Assembly (NCBI GenBank): GCA_001695595.3
Contig: MBPM02000042.1
Coordinates: 124,001 to 188,000 of the forward strand
DNA length: 64,000 bases
Direction: 5' to 3'
Source: Plasmopara viticola
Lineage: Eukaryota; Oomycota; Peronosporomycetes; Peronosporales; Peronosporaceae
The notes beneath the pieces are model-generated. The model saw only the letters and a program-made list of their open reading frames with translations. It was not told where the DNA came from and searched no databases. Below, in pieces: positions 1-13,629 of this stretch (within the stretch, counting starts at the first letter, position 1; every line of letters starts with the position of its first letter). The translations under genes were made by a program, and so were the position numbers.

Positions 1-100
1 GGCAGCTAACGCGTCTTCACGATCAAGCCTATCGAAAGCTTGCATCTTCAAGATTGCGCAATAAATCACGCATGTTCACAGAACGGTGCGAGTAAACACT

Positions 101-116
101 CTCATTATCAAATATT
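101..116 (+). promoter_or_regulatory. possible oomycete initiator element of the dynactin gene
   Basis: The stretch reads CTCATTATCAAATATT and resembles the oomycete initiator (core TCATT followed by an A/T-rich flanking motif). It lies 70-85 bp upstream of the dynactin ATG at 186, a normal distance for short oomycete leaders. The call rests on motif similarity only. Confidence 0.4.
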
Positions 117-185
117 ATAGATTTCATCTCTCTCGCGTAATTTTAAAAAAATCCACCAATGTCGTATTGATCGACTTCCCTCGCA

Positions 186-3100
186 ATGGATATACTGGTA
201 GGCGCGCGCGTTGCTTTTGGCGCCGGCAAAACCGGTATCGTGCGCTTCGTTGGTGAGACGGACTTTGCCAGTGGTGAGTGGGTGGGCATTGAGCTCGAGC
301 GACCCGAGGGGAAGAACAATGGTGAACTCAATGGCCGCGTTTACTTTACGTGCGCGCCCAATCACGGTCTGTTTGTTAAAAAGTCAATGGTTCGAACGGT
401 ATTATCGTCTTTTTCTGGCGCTAGCAAGATACCACTGAGTCAGCGAGTCTCAGGCACGGAGGCGTCTGTCTCCAGTGGCTCTCGACTCTCGGGGCAAACG
501 ACACGATCGTCATTAAGCACACCAAGCAGCAAATCCAGCATACCCATCGCGTCAGTGGCCAGATCGCGGCTGTCGCTCGATAAACGGTCGTCTGTAGGTA
601 GCGCTACTACGTCAGGAAGTCTCGTAGCATCAGATGACCAGCTAGCTGAGGCGAGAACGCGTATAACAAAGCTGGAAGAAGAGCTAGAACAAAAGAATCG
701 CCATGTGGAACAGCTACGACAGAGTGTAGTTGTCATGAAGGAACTCGCATCAGCCAACAGCGAGAAGATCAAGATTTTGGAAGCGCAAGGTCAGGAAGAG
801 AGCGAGGCGATGGGTACTGAACAAGCGCAGACTCAGAGTGAAGCTGACGGAGACGAGACGATGCATGAAACCATCGCAATGGAGGACGATGGAGCCACGT
901 CTTCGCAGGAAGATCTGGCACGGCAGGTTGAAAGCATTCGGGAAGAAGCTGAAGAGCATGTACGCTCTGTGCGTGCAGAGTTTGAAGAGCACATTGCCGA
1001 GCTACAAGGCGAACACGAGGAGCAGCTGGATGAGCTTCGGCTTGAAAATGCTGCGCAAGCGTCGGATATCAAGTCGCTCGAGGCAGAAGTCGCACAACAG
1101 AAGACGCGCATTGCAGCGTTTACGACAGCGGAGCAAAAGAAGGCAGAAGACGTGGCATTGGCCGTGGCCAAGGCGAGTTCAGGGGCTCGTAAAGTGGAAA
1201 CTTTAGAGAAACAGGTTGCAGAGTTGCAAGACATGGTTGAATTAATGACGTTAGAGAAAGAAACGGTGGAAATGGATCGAGAACTTGCAGAGGAACACGC
1301 TGAAGACCTGCAACAGGAAATTGAAAAGTTAAAGGCTGCGATGGCGTTGTCGGCGACGACCGGACCGGCTTACGCAGAAGGATCATCAGGAAATGCTGGA
1401 GACTTGACGGAGGAGAACAACAAGCTTCGAGCAGCGGTCAAGATGCTGCACGAGCGTGCGTCAGAGGAGAAGGCAGAATTGAGCAAGAAACTCCGGCAAG
1501 CACAACGGGAAAATGCTGAGCTTGTGTCGTTGAGGGAAGAGGTGGAAGAGCTGGTACGTTGACGAATGATTAGCAGCTATAAGGGCTGTTGACATTTTTT
1601 GTATGGAACTCGTGTTGTAGAGTGCAAAAAAGATCAAGTTGGAAAGCGAAGTCGAGGATTTAAAGGAGATGCTAGATCTTGCGAACGCATACGAATCGAT
1701 GGTGGAAGAGTTGACAGAGAAAAACTTGAATCTTGGTGAGAAACTTGCCGAGCTTGAGACTACGGTCCAGTCTCTCGAGTCATTGCGTGAAGTGGACCAG
1801 GAAATGGAACATCAACATACTGAATATGAGGCGGAACTGCGGGCTGAAATAAATACCCAGCGAGTGACGCTACAGGATCTAAAACAAGCAACTCTGGACC
1901 AAAGGACGGTTATGGAAGACAAAGAGCGCACGATTGCTCGCTTTCGTGATCTCGCACATAGCCATCGCGAAGAGATTGCGCAACTAAAGGCAAAGCTTCG
2001 TGCAGAGACTGGAGCAGTCGAGTCACTTAAAGATACGGCACACTCGGCGCTAAATCAATCGATGGGTTTGCGTGCATTGGTTGCAGCTGCGCGCGAGCAC
2101 GAAACGGAGGCAGCGCGACAAAAGATCGTTGCTGAACAAGCAAGGATCGAGAACTCATTCTTGCGTGCTGTGATACCCAGCTCGATATTCTCCGAGACTG
2201 ACCAAAAGGTTCTTCGTGTTCGATTGACACTGGGTCGCATTGCTGGCAAGTCGGACATTTTAGTGCAACACTTGAAGAAAGAGTTGGATAGTGTTGCACA
2301 ACAACCACAATCCAGTAGCCAACCAAACGACGACAAAGATGAAAGTGCTCCCATAGTGGGCGTGATCGCTGGACAGCTTGGTCTAGGGGGCAAACTTGCG
2401 GCAGTTTCATTTCAAGCAAAGGAGGATCTCTTCATGCTTGAATGCCACTTGACTACCGAAGAGGAGTTTGCACAAGGATGCTCAGCACTCGATACGTCGC
2501 AGACGACAGCTTTGGAGAGTGTACTGGATTTGGCGTTATCGGCGTTTTCGGAAGGTACGTTGTTGAATGGGACTTGCAGCGGTGGGGACGGGGCCTTGTT
2601 GTACGACCGTCTTGATCAAGCAGTAGAGGAATGGCACTCGAGTCGAATAGCACAAGTGGCTTGTGCTCCTAATGCTGAAAGTTTCAATGCGCGTTCTGCT
2701 GTGATTAAATTGCGCGCGAGAAAGAGTGTGGCTAAGTTGGCATTCTCAGTCTCGTCCATGGTGACATTTCTCCGGATAACAAAGCATCTACTTGCAAGCT
2801 CCGACATGCCTGACGACGACCACGCTGCTGCGTTGCGGACGAAGTTGTTGCCAGTACTTGATCAATGTCTAGGAGAGCTTCTTTCAGTGTTAAACGTGGC
2901 GCAATTGTTCTACCGTCGCGCAGAGATTGACCTCGCTGCGTCGGATGACGATCTTGACGGCTTAGTGGCTACTGGTGGGGAGGCTATCACGACTATTCAG
3001 AGCTATGCTGCAGAGGCTCAGTCACTCTTGGCCGCGCTGCAAGTCCAACTTGCAGAAGATATTCTTCAAAAGCATACCAGATCAGTGGAAGAGCTAGTGC

Positions 3101-4224
3101 AGTTCACGCAGCAACACGTGTACGACGGTGCTGTGGCATTTAAGGAAAAGGTCGCATTACTGTATAAGCTGGTCTGTCGTGGAGCGTTAACCGACGCCGT
3201 GGCACCTCGCACTCGCAGTGAGAGCCCAGACGGCTCTCATGGGCGCCCACAATGGCGTATTCGTGCCCAGGCTATTCACCAAGAGCTCGTAGATGCATCC
3301 ACCCTGCGCAGCAATTTAGCCGAAATGACGGAGTTGTGCAATGCCTTGCACCAACGCATTCGCGAGTTTGAGCGCGCTGACAGCCAGCACCGCGTGGTGG
3401 CACAAAAGCTGGAAAGCCACGTGTTGCAACTGACAGAGACGGTTGCATCAATGACGATTGAGAAGACTCAACTCGAGGCTCAGCTTGCAAAGGAGCGTGA
3501 ACAGTTTGACGTGGCTCTGGACGAGTCCAATAAGGAAAAGACGCTGCTGAACTCGCTCAATCGGGATCTTCGCAAGCAACTAAAGCGAACGAGTGACGCT
3601 GGAAGCAGCACTAAAAGTGGAAGCGCAGGGTCTGGTGGTGCAAAGGGCTCGGCGTGGAGTACAGCTGATGCTGAGGCATTCCGACTTGCGTTTCACCAAC
3701 TGCAGACTGAGCTGCACACGGTGCGTGCAACACTTGCGAATGAGCGGTTGACAAAGCTTTTTGGACCCAGCAACAGCCACAAATTGTTGTCAAAGCCGTC
3801 GGATCGGCTCGCAAACTCATTGAAAGATGTGGCGGCTTTTTCGCGACAGGTAAAGGCACAATTGTCAATGCCGCGCTTGGTAGATCTCAAACGTGCGACA
3901 GCTTCTCCAACTGAAGAATCGCCACATGCTCAATTAGTAGCTGAAAAGCTGCAACAGTCACGTGTTCGACGAGACTTGGTAGCTCTTCGTGAACGCGTCG
4001 GTGCGGCCTTGGAGGAAGACGGGTGGGGTCAGGACATTACAAGCGCCATCACTCGTGGAGAGAGCGTGTTTGGTTGGCAACCACCTGAAATGGAGCGACC
4101 ACCTGTACTGCTAGGACGTGTGAAGCTCGGCAATGGAGCAACGAATGCCGCCCAGGCACAGTCCTTCCCACTTGTGCTGACCCGTTCCGAGGTGAAGCAT
4201 TTATCCCAAGCGCTAGTGTGCTAA
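186..4224 (+). CDS. DCTN1: dynactin subunit 1 (p150Glued)-like protein
   Basis: Two exons, 186..1553 and 1621..4224, are joined across a 67 bp phase-0 intron (GTACGT donor, TTGTAG acceptor) to encode about 1323 residues, close to the usual p150Glued length. Residues about 4-68 form a CAP-Gly domain: the glycines are regularly placed, GKNNG stands where GKNDG is typical, and YFTCAPNHGLFV follows. A Ser/Thr/Arg-rich linker (about 75-150) and long acidic coiled coils follow, as expected for the dynein-binding arm. The second exon carries further helical regions and a C-terminal coiled coil. By family knowledge the product would bind microtubules and EB proteins through CAP-Gly and link dynein to cargo. 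Without the splice the first reading frame stops nine bases after the donor. The SDR gene starts about 100 bp downstream on the same strand. Confidence 0.88.
1554..1620 (+). other. intron in the dynactin gene
   Basis: A 67 bp GT-AG intron (GTACGT...GTTGTAG) in phase 0. It contains in-frame stops, and its removal joins two long coiled-coil frames without a frame change. Confidence 0.85.
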
Positions 4225-4270
4225 ATCTTTAAGTAAAGTTATACGACACACCTTACTTTGTGTGGGGCAA

Positions 4271-4284
4271 TATTCACTTTAATG
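4271..4284 (+). promoter_or_regulatory. possible initiator of the SDR gene
   Basis: TATTCACTTTAATG fits the oomycete initiator pattern YTCANTYY. It sits about 45 bp before the SDR ATG at 4328 and about 50 bp after the dynactin stop. The evidence is motif and position only. Confidence 0.3.
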
Positions 4285-4327
4285 ACTCAAGGCCATACTC
4301 TCATGTTAGACCCAAACCATTCGCAGC

Positions 4328-5284
4328 ATGACCAAAAATTGGGATGGGTCGACGATGCTGTCGCAAAAGGACAAGCTCGCGATCGTGACTGGTGCCAACT
4401 CGGGGATCGGATTTGAAGCGGCCAAAGCACTGGCAGCGCATGGGGCACATGTAATTCTTGCGTGTCGTAATGAAGACCGTGGACGACGTGCGGAGAAAGA
4501 ACTCCGGGACGATCTGGCCAATCTGCCACGCGAAGTTGTTGGCTCGGTTGAGTTTATGAAAGTGGATATTGGAGACCCAGACAGTGTCCGCGACTTTGCG
4601 CGTGTATTCCACGACAGATTTGACCACCTCGACCTGCTCATCAATAACGCTGGCGTATCCAGGCCGGCTCAAAGCCACACACCGCACGGCGTGGAGATTC
4701 ATTTCGCGACGAATCACTTGGGACACTTTTACCTCACAAGCTTGCTTTTGGACTTGCTACGCCACTCCAAGCACCAAGCACGTGTAGTGAACGTCAGTAG
4801 TCTTGCACATTACCTTGCTTGGATCGTGCTTGACTTTTCGACACTTGGCCACACGAGCGGGAGTATTTGGGACTATATGACGTCCAAGATGGCTAACCTT
4901 CTCTTTACCTACGAACTTCAGCGTCGTCTGCAGTCTGCACAAGTGGAGAATGTCGTGGCTGTTGCTGCGCATCCAGGCGCGACGCATAGTGATATCTGGA
5001 ACCGCTACTACCGTACTGCATTTCCAAGCTGGCTGGCTGAGATTTTTGTGTGGCTTGTGTCGTGGCTGCCTTTTATGACTTCGCAAATGGGCGTGCTTCC
5101 TATTTTGTACGCGGCAACGGTGGAAAATGTAAAGGGCGGGGAGTATTATGGCCCGAACGGATTTTTGCACGTGCGTGGCTACCCTGCTCTTGAGGCTGGA
5201 GCCAAGTCGAGCCACTCTCTCGAGAATGCAAACAAGCTCTGGCAGCTTAGCGAAGACATGCTGAAGGAGAAATTTAAACTTTAA
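4328..5284 (+). CDS. short-chain dehydrogenase/reductase (retinol dehydrogenase/WWOX-like)
   Basis: An uninterrupted 318-residue Rossmann-fold oxidoreductase. TGANSGIGFEAAKAL (about 20-34) is the TGxxxGxG dinucleotide-binding motif, LACRNEDRG follows beta-2, and LLINNAG is the NNAG motif. NVSSLAHY carries the catalytic Ser. YMTSK is the YxxxK catalytic pair. AAHPGATHSDIW is the post-catalytic PG segment. Order and spacing match classical SDRs of the retinol dehydrogenase/WWOX type, which usually prefer NADP(H). The region after residue 230 has hydrophobic stretches (FPSWLAEIFVWLVSWLPF) that may allow membrane association. The substrate cannot be read from sequence. The start at 4328 leaves a short leader before the Rossmann core; MLSQKDKLAIV a few codons later is an alternative start. 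Confidence 0.85.
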   Translation: MTKNWDGSTMLSQKDKLAIVTGANSGIGFEAAKALAAHGAHVILACRNEDRGRRAEKELRDDLANLPREVVGSVEFMKVDIGDPDSVRDFARVFHDRFDHLDLLINNAGVSRPAQSHTPHGVEIHFATNHLGHFYLTSLLLDLLRHSKHQARVVNVSSLAHYLAWIVLDFSTLGHTSGSIWDYMTSKMANLLFTYELQRRLQSAQVENVVAVAAHPGATHSDIWNRYYRTAFPSWLAEIFVWLVSWLPFMTSQMGVLPILYAATVENVKGGEYYGPNGFLHVRGYPALEAGAKSSHSLENANKLWQLSEDMLKEKFKL

Positions 5285-8200
5285 GCTGACGTGAAGGTTT
5301 TTGCAGCTAAGAGGCTGACGATGATTTTTTAGCACCACGTACTCGCTCCTCGCTTTTTTATTGCACAATTTAATTGGGTAACCAGCTCGATTTAAGCTTA
5401 TGAAATTGCAATTATTATTCCCTAAATTCTACTATACACCCTGTGTATACTAAGTGTGATGTCAAGTTCTTTCATTCGCTATTTTGCCTTAGTCTACACA
5501 AGCAATCTTTTTACGCTATGACCACTTTGCTTTACCGACTGACTGCCCTGCTCCGTTTCTCTTCGCGTCTCCTTGTGCCGCTCCGTCTCATCTAGCATCT
5601 TCCTTCACCGCTCATCCAAACTCTTAGGCCGCTCGCTTATTTGCTTCTATCGCAGGCTTGACTACTCACTGACTGCTTACTTGACTGCTTACTTGACTGC
5701 TTGCTTGCCGCCTGATTGAGCTCTCGTGCTCAAAATTTTGTGCCCTTTAAAACCGTATGTGTGACTTCACGCTAGCAAAGAAACCTGTTGGCTTCGAGCT
5801 GTCGAAAAGTATTTTTTGGTCAAATGTTACTATACACGACTTGCTTGATCGAGCTGCAGCCTGTGCTATGGTTGCAGTGGTTTTGACTTTACTGTGTTCC
5901 CAACCACATTCACTGTTTGTATGAGTACAAGTACATTCAAGCCTGGCGAATTGACCAAAGATTGATTGAATAGTGGCAAGAAATACGCTACGCTTGACGC
6001 AGTAGGCGTGACAGACAGCAACTTGTGTGATCAAATCGGTACATCCACTGTAATTGAGAGTAAAAGTCCTCTCAGCACGTCCATATTTTGCGTCGCTTAC
6101 CGACTTTGGCTCTTCCGATCGCTGACATCGAAATATCAGCTGCTAATCATCGAATTACAACTCACAAGTCTCTTTCAAAGCACCATTTGCTTGCAACATT
6201 TTTTTGCGTAGGATGCGACAAAGCACGCTATTGCTTTAGTTGCACAAGATCAATCGTAAAGGCATTGAGCTTTTCTAATATGTGTCGAAGCGTCGGAGAC
6301 ACGTAAAAGACAAGGGCATTTCCTGCATCCTAATGTTAAACGAAGAAATTACTAGCCACTCGTACTGCAAAGTAAGGTTTCGAGAAAGAGCATAAGAGGG
6401 CTTTTTTAGAGTATTAGAGACGAAAGTCGTCGCTCTTGCTAGATAGCAACTTTCAGCAATTAATGTCTAGACTCGCACATCGATGAGAATCGATCTATCG
6501 AAACTTCTAGTTCGTAAAATTTGTTCTTGAATCTACTTTCTTCTGCTATGCCGACGCCACCATAAAACTAGATTTTCCTGCTCTTGGCAAACACAAACAA
6601 TTTTGTTTGGGCTACAGGGACGTACAGCGTTTTTTGCCCTGATGGTCTTGGCAGTGTACGCTTGAAGTATTCTATACTTACTTAAAGCAGCGCTCTCGAT
6701 GAAAGTGTTTGGAGAATCGCCGCTCGCGCAATGTGTCTTATTTTTTAAACCATTATAAAGACTTCATCTTCAGCTGTCTCGCCACGTAGAGCTTAGCAAA
6801 AAGTTGAACAGACACACGTAATCTGGCTAAAAGTAGCAATGTGACCGCTATTGAATGACAAGCGGAACAAACTTTGCTTATATCACATCAAGTCATTGCC
6901 GAGCCTGCAACAAAGCTGTAAGAGACACCAAGTGGATTTTCTTGGTGTTAATACAATCCAAGTGAGACAAATAAACTTCAAACTAACAATTTCTGCCTTA
7001 CCTTCATACGAAGGAAATTTAGAAATGCAGTGATAGCATATATAATTCGACACGTTCGATTAAAGGTTGTGCTGGAAAAATCAGACTCTTTTACTTCACT
7101 TCGGCCGTGATGAGCGACCACTTCATCGACAAACTTTCGAGTCGTCGAGGCAGCTAAAATATAACAAGTCCTCGTCAATAGCACGTTAAGTCGAGGCAGA
7201 CTTGAATGGGCCAGCAAGATGAAAAACTTGCGTGCGGGAAACAAAAATAAGTATCCGTCACATGCATATGATTAAGAGCCGAAGTAAGCTTTGCCACAAG
7301 TGCATCATTAGGTAAAATGTGTTAAGCTTTTCTTTTCACAACAGTCACTTAGTTCGATTTTTTTTTAAATAATTAGAGCGGGAAATTGAGACCTGAAAAA
7401 AGGCTACGCTCGTTAATGATATTTTGGAAGCGGGGGATGTTATCATTGCATCGTAATCTTAAGGAGTTTCGATACTGAAAAAGAAAGCATAAAATATTGC
7501 CTCATTGGCATATAATGCTTCGATGCACAAACATTTTCATTCCTCTTGACGTAGCCTTTGCTGAAAAAAAGCTATATTGATCGAGGATTTGATCGTCTTC
7601 AAGTTTCGTAAGCAATCAGCACGGTCATAGATACTTAACCAGTCACTTGTGTGCCAAAATTTACTCGGAACTTTCTCAGCTATGTAGGCATGTGAAAGAA
7701 ATTGGCTTTGAATTCATGCAAAGACGAGGATGATTGTTTCCGACTTTTAAAGGGTTTAGTTAAGGGGTAATAAATTGATTGCTTTATATGGTATCCGTCT
7801 TGCGCACATCTAGGCAACGGCTGTGGACGATTTATTTTCTGTTGAAAGAAGTCACGAAAGATGAGACGGGTGTAAAAATAGTCTTGCTACTCTTCGTCAT
7901 GCTCGACTTGGACCAAAATGCTTACAATAAATTTGATATTGTTGATGGTATTTTATTCAATCATAAAGTATATTGGAGGAATATAAATATTTTATAGGCA
8001 TGTGCAAAGAAAGTGCCATCCTAAATCAAAATTAGTATCTAGAGCGAGAAATTAAAGCTTGGTGACCATTCGATATTGCTTTGAGGAAGAGGTATGGACC
8101 AACGGTTACGTCGACAATTCACTATATTATTTGTATGCTTCGTTGAACATAACGCTGCACGAGATTTAAACAAACATCTTCTTAACTCATGATACGAAGC

Positions 8201-11200
8201 GACGGCTTTGCTGATCAGCCTTGTACTTATCACGACAAAAACCCTGACCACTCAATCAGAGTTGTACGCATAAACAGCGCCGAGAAATCGTCTCGCAGTC
8301 GCTCACTGAGCTGCGCGGATATACTTTTTATTTTTTCATTCCATTGACACAATTTAAAGGTAGAAATTGGTGAAAAAGGCAAGATCCGTGCTTGAATGCT
8401 GAATATTCGCAGTGCTGCACGCTCTCAATATCTAACATTATCGACGATCAGCTGAAAGGAGATCTGCAGCCCTATCAGCTCGTAAAAACACCCTGATTCA
8501 TCAGCTCATACAATTAGCGATGTTTGATTGTGCGGTATATGTACCATTTTTTTCGTAACAATGGTCGGGGTTGGTAGTTCTTCAATATCCAAGGACATAA
8601 ATTGAATCAGGTTTGCCGTCAGTAGCTTGATACATCAGTATGAGACATTACCGCTGCACACTTCAACACGTGCAGTCTAAATGAAAAATCACCGCGGAAA
8701 GAGAATGTTAACTGCAAGTGTCCTTAAGACAAATTTAAGTTTGGCAACCGAAAACACAAAAAATGTCTTGACCTCACAGTTATCGCCCAAAAAAGCTGTC
8801 TTCGACTCCAGTATTTTGCTCCAAATGCCCCGGGCGTTTTTGGTGCAATTAAATGAGCGACCAGAACAAATGATAATAAGGCAATAATTACCCAGCACAA
8901 GCTGTAGATGAAATTTTTCCTGCAAACGATTGCATAGATGAAGGAGTTCGAAATATCTAAAGGGTGCAAACGACGCTTTCCCTAAAAGTCATCCTTCAAA
9001 TTGCTGACCTGCCGGTATTAATATTGTAGCTGCCAAATATAGGACAGACAGTTGTTTTGGCTACGGTGCTTCCGCAAAGGTAAGTCTAAAGGCTTACTAT
9101 GCACGACATGAGAAACCCACACTGTAGGCTTTGTAATCTTTAAAAGCCACGAGCAAAAGACTGCAGTGAAAAATAAGGCGCAATATTGATTCGAACGCGA
9201 GGTGCAAAATTCCAGCGAATCTTAAAACAATAAACTGTAGGTCAATATTTAGGCGCAATAGATACTGCAACAAAAAGATAACGCGCTACAAGGCGAAGCC
9301 AGATTCACAAGGCTCTAAGCAATGACTTGTAACTAATTATTTCGACCCTTTCTCTTCAATCATGAACACGCCATCCTTTTGTTGACTACAAGCCATTCCT
9401 GTCAGGAGAAGCTGTATGATCACGATTACAAACGTTGAGGTCACCTTCTCGTATGGAGCCAATGGTGCAGAGCTCTAAGTGAGGCTTCTTAGTAAAATAA
9501 ATGTCATTGAAGGGAAGGAATACTGAGACCTTTCATTTGGAATAGTTTTGTTTGTAAATTGGAGCAAGATGATAGAATTTGGCAATTTTCGTATTTTGCA
9601 GCACCTAATAATGCGTGGGTTAACGGCGCACAAATGCACCCGATGATCGTTTATTCAAGCAAAGTAGCAACATTGCCAGAATCCTCATCAATGACATTGA
9701 CAAAGGATTCAATTTCATGGCAAAAACAGCTATTATGATAGCATTCGAAAGCCTAATTTGAGATGACGATCCTTGGTGAGCTATTAATCTAATTGAAGTT
9801 TCAGATTGTGTTGCATCAGGCGAAGCTGTTGGGGCGCTTTGATTTAAGTTATGCCTTAAAAGCCACTGAGATATCAAGGATAAGGTGGAGCTTGAAGCCA
9901 AAAGCGGCATTCTTACAACCTTAATGTGGCAAAAAATTCTGGATGACAATATTTTAATACGAAGAGTTCTTTAATGCTCGATTAAAACTTAGATGCTAAT
10001 CTCGCCCAGATACCGCATTTTCACTCAGCATGCTCGCACGTCACTCATCTGGATAAATGTTCCACCATCAAGCAAGCTATAACATCTAGTTAAGCGGCAG
10101 AGACTACGATTTATTGGATAACCATGTATAATTTTGTATTGATTATACCTGACGACATCTAATGCTGGGTTATCTATAATTCACATAATAGTTTGATCTT
10201 GGTCGGGTATCAAGTATCCAGTGATAGCGACATCAATAAATTAGCGAAGCAATTGGTCGCAGCAGCACGAGGTTATACCAATCTGCAAAGTTTGCCGTAA
10301 GTGCGTTTGCTTCATCATTAAACTCGCAAAGAATTTCGTGTGTAGAGCTAATAACCGTCGATAATCGTACATCAAGAAATCACTTGCTTAGCGTAAGTGC
10401 AACACGGGTGCATTATAACAATCGGGTAAAGAATTTAAATCCAAAGTTCCTTCTTTATGCGTGAGCTCAACAACAAGCACGTTTTGCTTGATTATTTAGC
10501 CTTGTACCCGGCTCGATACTCATACGATCCGAAATAAGTCAGCCTGAGATAAGTCGCTAAAGTGAACAAGCATTCATTACCAAAGTGTGACTGCTGCCAT
10601 TCTAGCCCGCAGTGAGTTCGGTAGTCTGGACGAAAGCGACTTATAAATTTTACTAGTGAGAATTTAAATATGAACATACATGTTCAGCAATGTTTAAGAT
10701 TAGATGAATTTCTATTTCTCAATTATGTTAATAATTATCACTTCAGCAAGCATTTATCACAGATCGAGCGATTCGATCTCTAGACTTTTTTCCAATTGAG
10801 CTCCAATTGACTTAAATATAATTTTACTGCGGCAGTCGTTTAATCGCTCGTCTATGTGTCGATTATAATCTACCAACAATTGCTTAGCTTGTAGCCTGAA
10901 GGTGACTGATCCGTACCAAAGTAAGTCACACGACGATAAATGGACCGCGTCCCCTCACTCTTTTTTTTGGCAGCAGGCCACTGGTGCTTTATAAGCCTTT
11001 TCACCAATCAAGCGTTGGGATTGCAATAGCTGCGAAAATGATTTTATTACTGCGCGCTTAATCAAACGCTTTTAAGTACAGCATTTACGCGCATCTACTT
11101 GCCGCATAAGGAACCTTGTCAGCTCTATCATTTATTGATATCGGCTAATACCAACAGAGGAAAACATTCCTATTCACCCTTCTGCTGTGCAAAGCCGCGA

Positions 11201-13409
11201 ATACCGCTATCTTACAAATGACTGACATTCAAATATGAATTTGTAGTGGGCATAAACGGTGTAAGAGATCATTTTATACTTTTACAGCTAAAAGCGGTGT
11301 GCCGTGCGACCCTGCTCATAAGTGTCGTTCTGATAGACTGCAATTTGTTATATTACGCTACGGTTTTGCAAATACACGACAAAGGAGGGCAACGAGATGC
11401 CAATGTTCGAGCTAAGACATCGAAGTAAGGCTGAATTAAAATTTAACGAGTTTTAACGTATGGAGACAGCGGTAAATGGAGTTTTTTTGGATTAAGAGGT
11501 GAGCCCAGCCAGAACTGATATAAACGTAAACGAAAAGTATACAAGGAGGTTCAAGCGGCATTTGGCGCTTACTTACAAAACAGACTCGGTATGACCAGGT
11601 GCCTCTTATGCTATTACCAGTCAATTAAATAATATCATCACGTTGAGGACACCAGCATTTTTATAAAAACTTTTTCTTTACCATCAAGATTTTGATAGTG
11701 TCAAATAGAACGGCTAATTTCAAATGTTTAAAATATATACTTGGCTGCCGTGCAGTTTGCGCAAAGATGAATATATTTGTGAAGCACTATGTAATCTTCT
11801 AGATTAAGGCTTTACTTATCCCATGTAAGACATTTTTCATGTTAATGACAGGAACTTTTACAAAGGAAGAATACATAAAGCTGCTTAAGACCGGGTAACC
11901 AGACTTTCAACGACGCTTCAAATCGTGGACTCAGCTTGATTATGGCTACTCTTGTAGGTGCTCACGATATAATCAAAAATTTGAACATCAGTCATGTAGT
12001 GAATTGGTATTATAGAAGGATGCGTATCAGAAAAGCTCTGTCGACAATAAAGATAGATAATTTTATAGAAGAAGTCTCGACCTTCCATTTACATTTTCTC
12101 TGAAGTCTGGATCAATGAACATTTAATGAGCCTTGACAAAGCCAAAAGTATTTCGGATCAAGCTCAAGGACCACTGAGAAAAGGCTTTAATCAATTAGGG
12201 ATACTCTTGCTCCAGACAGAGAATACTACGGTACAAACAGTGCGTCTCCAGACCACCGAGTCAACAAAGGCCCCATGACAGCCTGCTAAACAAAGCCGAT
12301 AAAGTAGTCAGATCACTGGAATGTTTAAGGCTCTATTGCAGCTCTGCCGATTAAGCTAGATGCAGCTGTAATGCCCTTGTATAACGCAAAGCTTTCGTGC
12401 AAAATGCTGGCGTCTTGCCAAAACGAGCTTCAAAAGAATGGTGGCTACGGTGCACAGTACATTCGATCGGTCCTCATACGTATGGATACTATATTGATGT
12501 ATGTCAAGAGATACCTAACTAGATATATTTTGTATGTAAATTGCAAGTTACATTAACTTGCTTACAAGGAAATATAGGTAGGACCACAACACAAATATTG
12601 TATATATATGGGCTAGTCTTTAAGCTTTGAGCAATTGCACGCGTCGATATGGGAGAATAAGCAGTTTCTATCTAGAAGGTAGCATACTCTTTTGTCTCCT
12701 TCTCTGTGCAAGGTGCGGTGCGACCCAGTCACACCTGATTACCAATGTACAACTAGTCCTTTGCCCATGCCGGTAGATTGTTTATTTGGACCCTCGCAAA
12801 GTTTGTGGGATAGATAGAAGCACCTATCTGCATTTGTCGAAGGCTCGACTGCGTCACAAAGTTCGACTTTAAAAGAAATACAACACTTCAGAGCTCAGAC
12901 AGTAGAATATCTGGTAATTTCGATGGTAGCGCCTTTTGTGGCTACCAACAAATAATTTTACCGCTAATGGGGACGAAACCATATTTTTTGGCTGAGATGA
13001 CTCTATTACATAAAAATCAGGTACGTGTGATAACGCGCTCCCTCATCTGAAAAGTGGGCTTATAAGAGACCTTACTCGTGACACCATTCACGTCTGTGGC
13101 TTGTATTCTCGATACACACTAAGGCTCAGCCAGCAGCAACGCAACTTTTGGCAAAATTTAAAAGCTTAAGCATTCACGCTCTTTTGTCTAAAAGCAAGGG
13201 ACTTTGTTAAGGAGTTGATGGCATCTATTACGATAACGCCACTCCTTGGACAAGTCAAGGGACCGCGTCTAATATGGTTACCATAGTGATGACATTAGAG
13301 CCAACATGAACTGTTTATTCGCACCAGAACTATCGTTGTATTGAACTTGCTAGTTCTCAGTCTTTTCACACGCTTATAGAAATGAATTAACACTGATACC
13401 ACTTAGTAA
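5285..13409. other. long gene-poor AT-rich region
   Basis: About 8 kb in which both strands are broken by frequent stops. The longest frames are under 110 codons and show no recognisable domain, signal peptide or composition like the neighbouring genes. The start (about 5460-5730) is pyrimidine-rich on the plus strand with a short tandem repeat. No gene is supported. Confidence 0.6.
5669..5707 (+). repeat. short 12-bp tandem repeat
   Basis: About three copies of the unit TGACTGCTTACT occur in a row, the last imperfect (GCTTGCTTG). It is a small minisatellite in pyrimidine-rich non-coding DNA downstream of the SDR gene. Confidence 0.7.
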
Positions 13410-13417
13410 TAAAATAA

Positions 13418-13541
13418 GGGAAATGATACCGGGCTGGCATTTTTCGCTAACGGGCTGGCACTGATGTTTATATGAATTAAATTGATTGTCATTTCTTCTC
13501 TGTGATTGGCTGGAGGGTTAATTCTCAGTCGTGATAATTTC
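13418..13541. repeat. left terminal inverted repeat of the TIR element
   Basis: This segment matches the reverse complement of about 14362..14464 over about 100 bp. Identity is high in the inner blocks, and there is one insertion near the tip that partly duplicates the motif CGGGCTGGCA. Confidence 0.75.
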
Positions 13542-13629
13542 TTTTGGCTTCGCTTTGACGTCCGTAATTCGCCAGACGCTTGAAATAGTGTTTTTTGTGC
13601 TTCAGCTGCTTTTTTTAGAAATAAGGAAT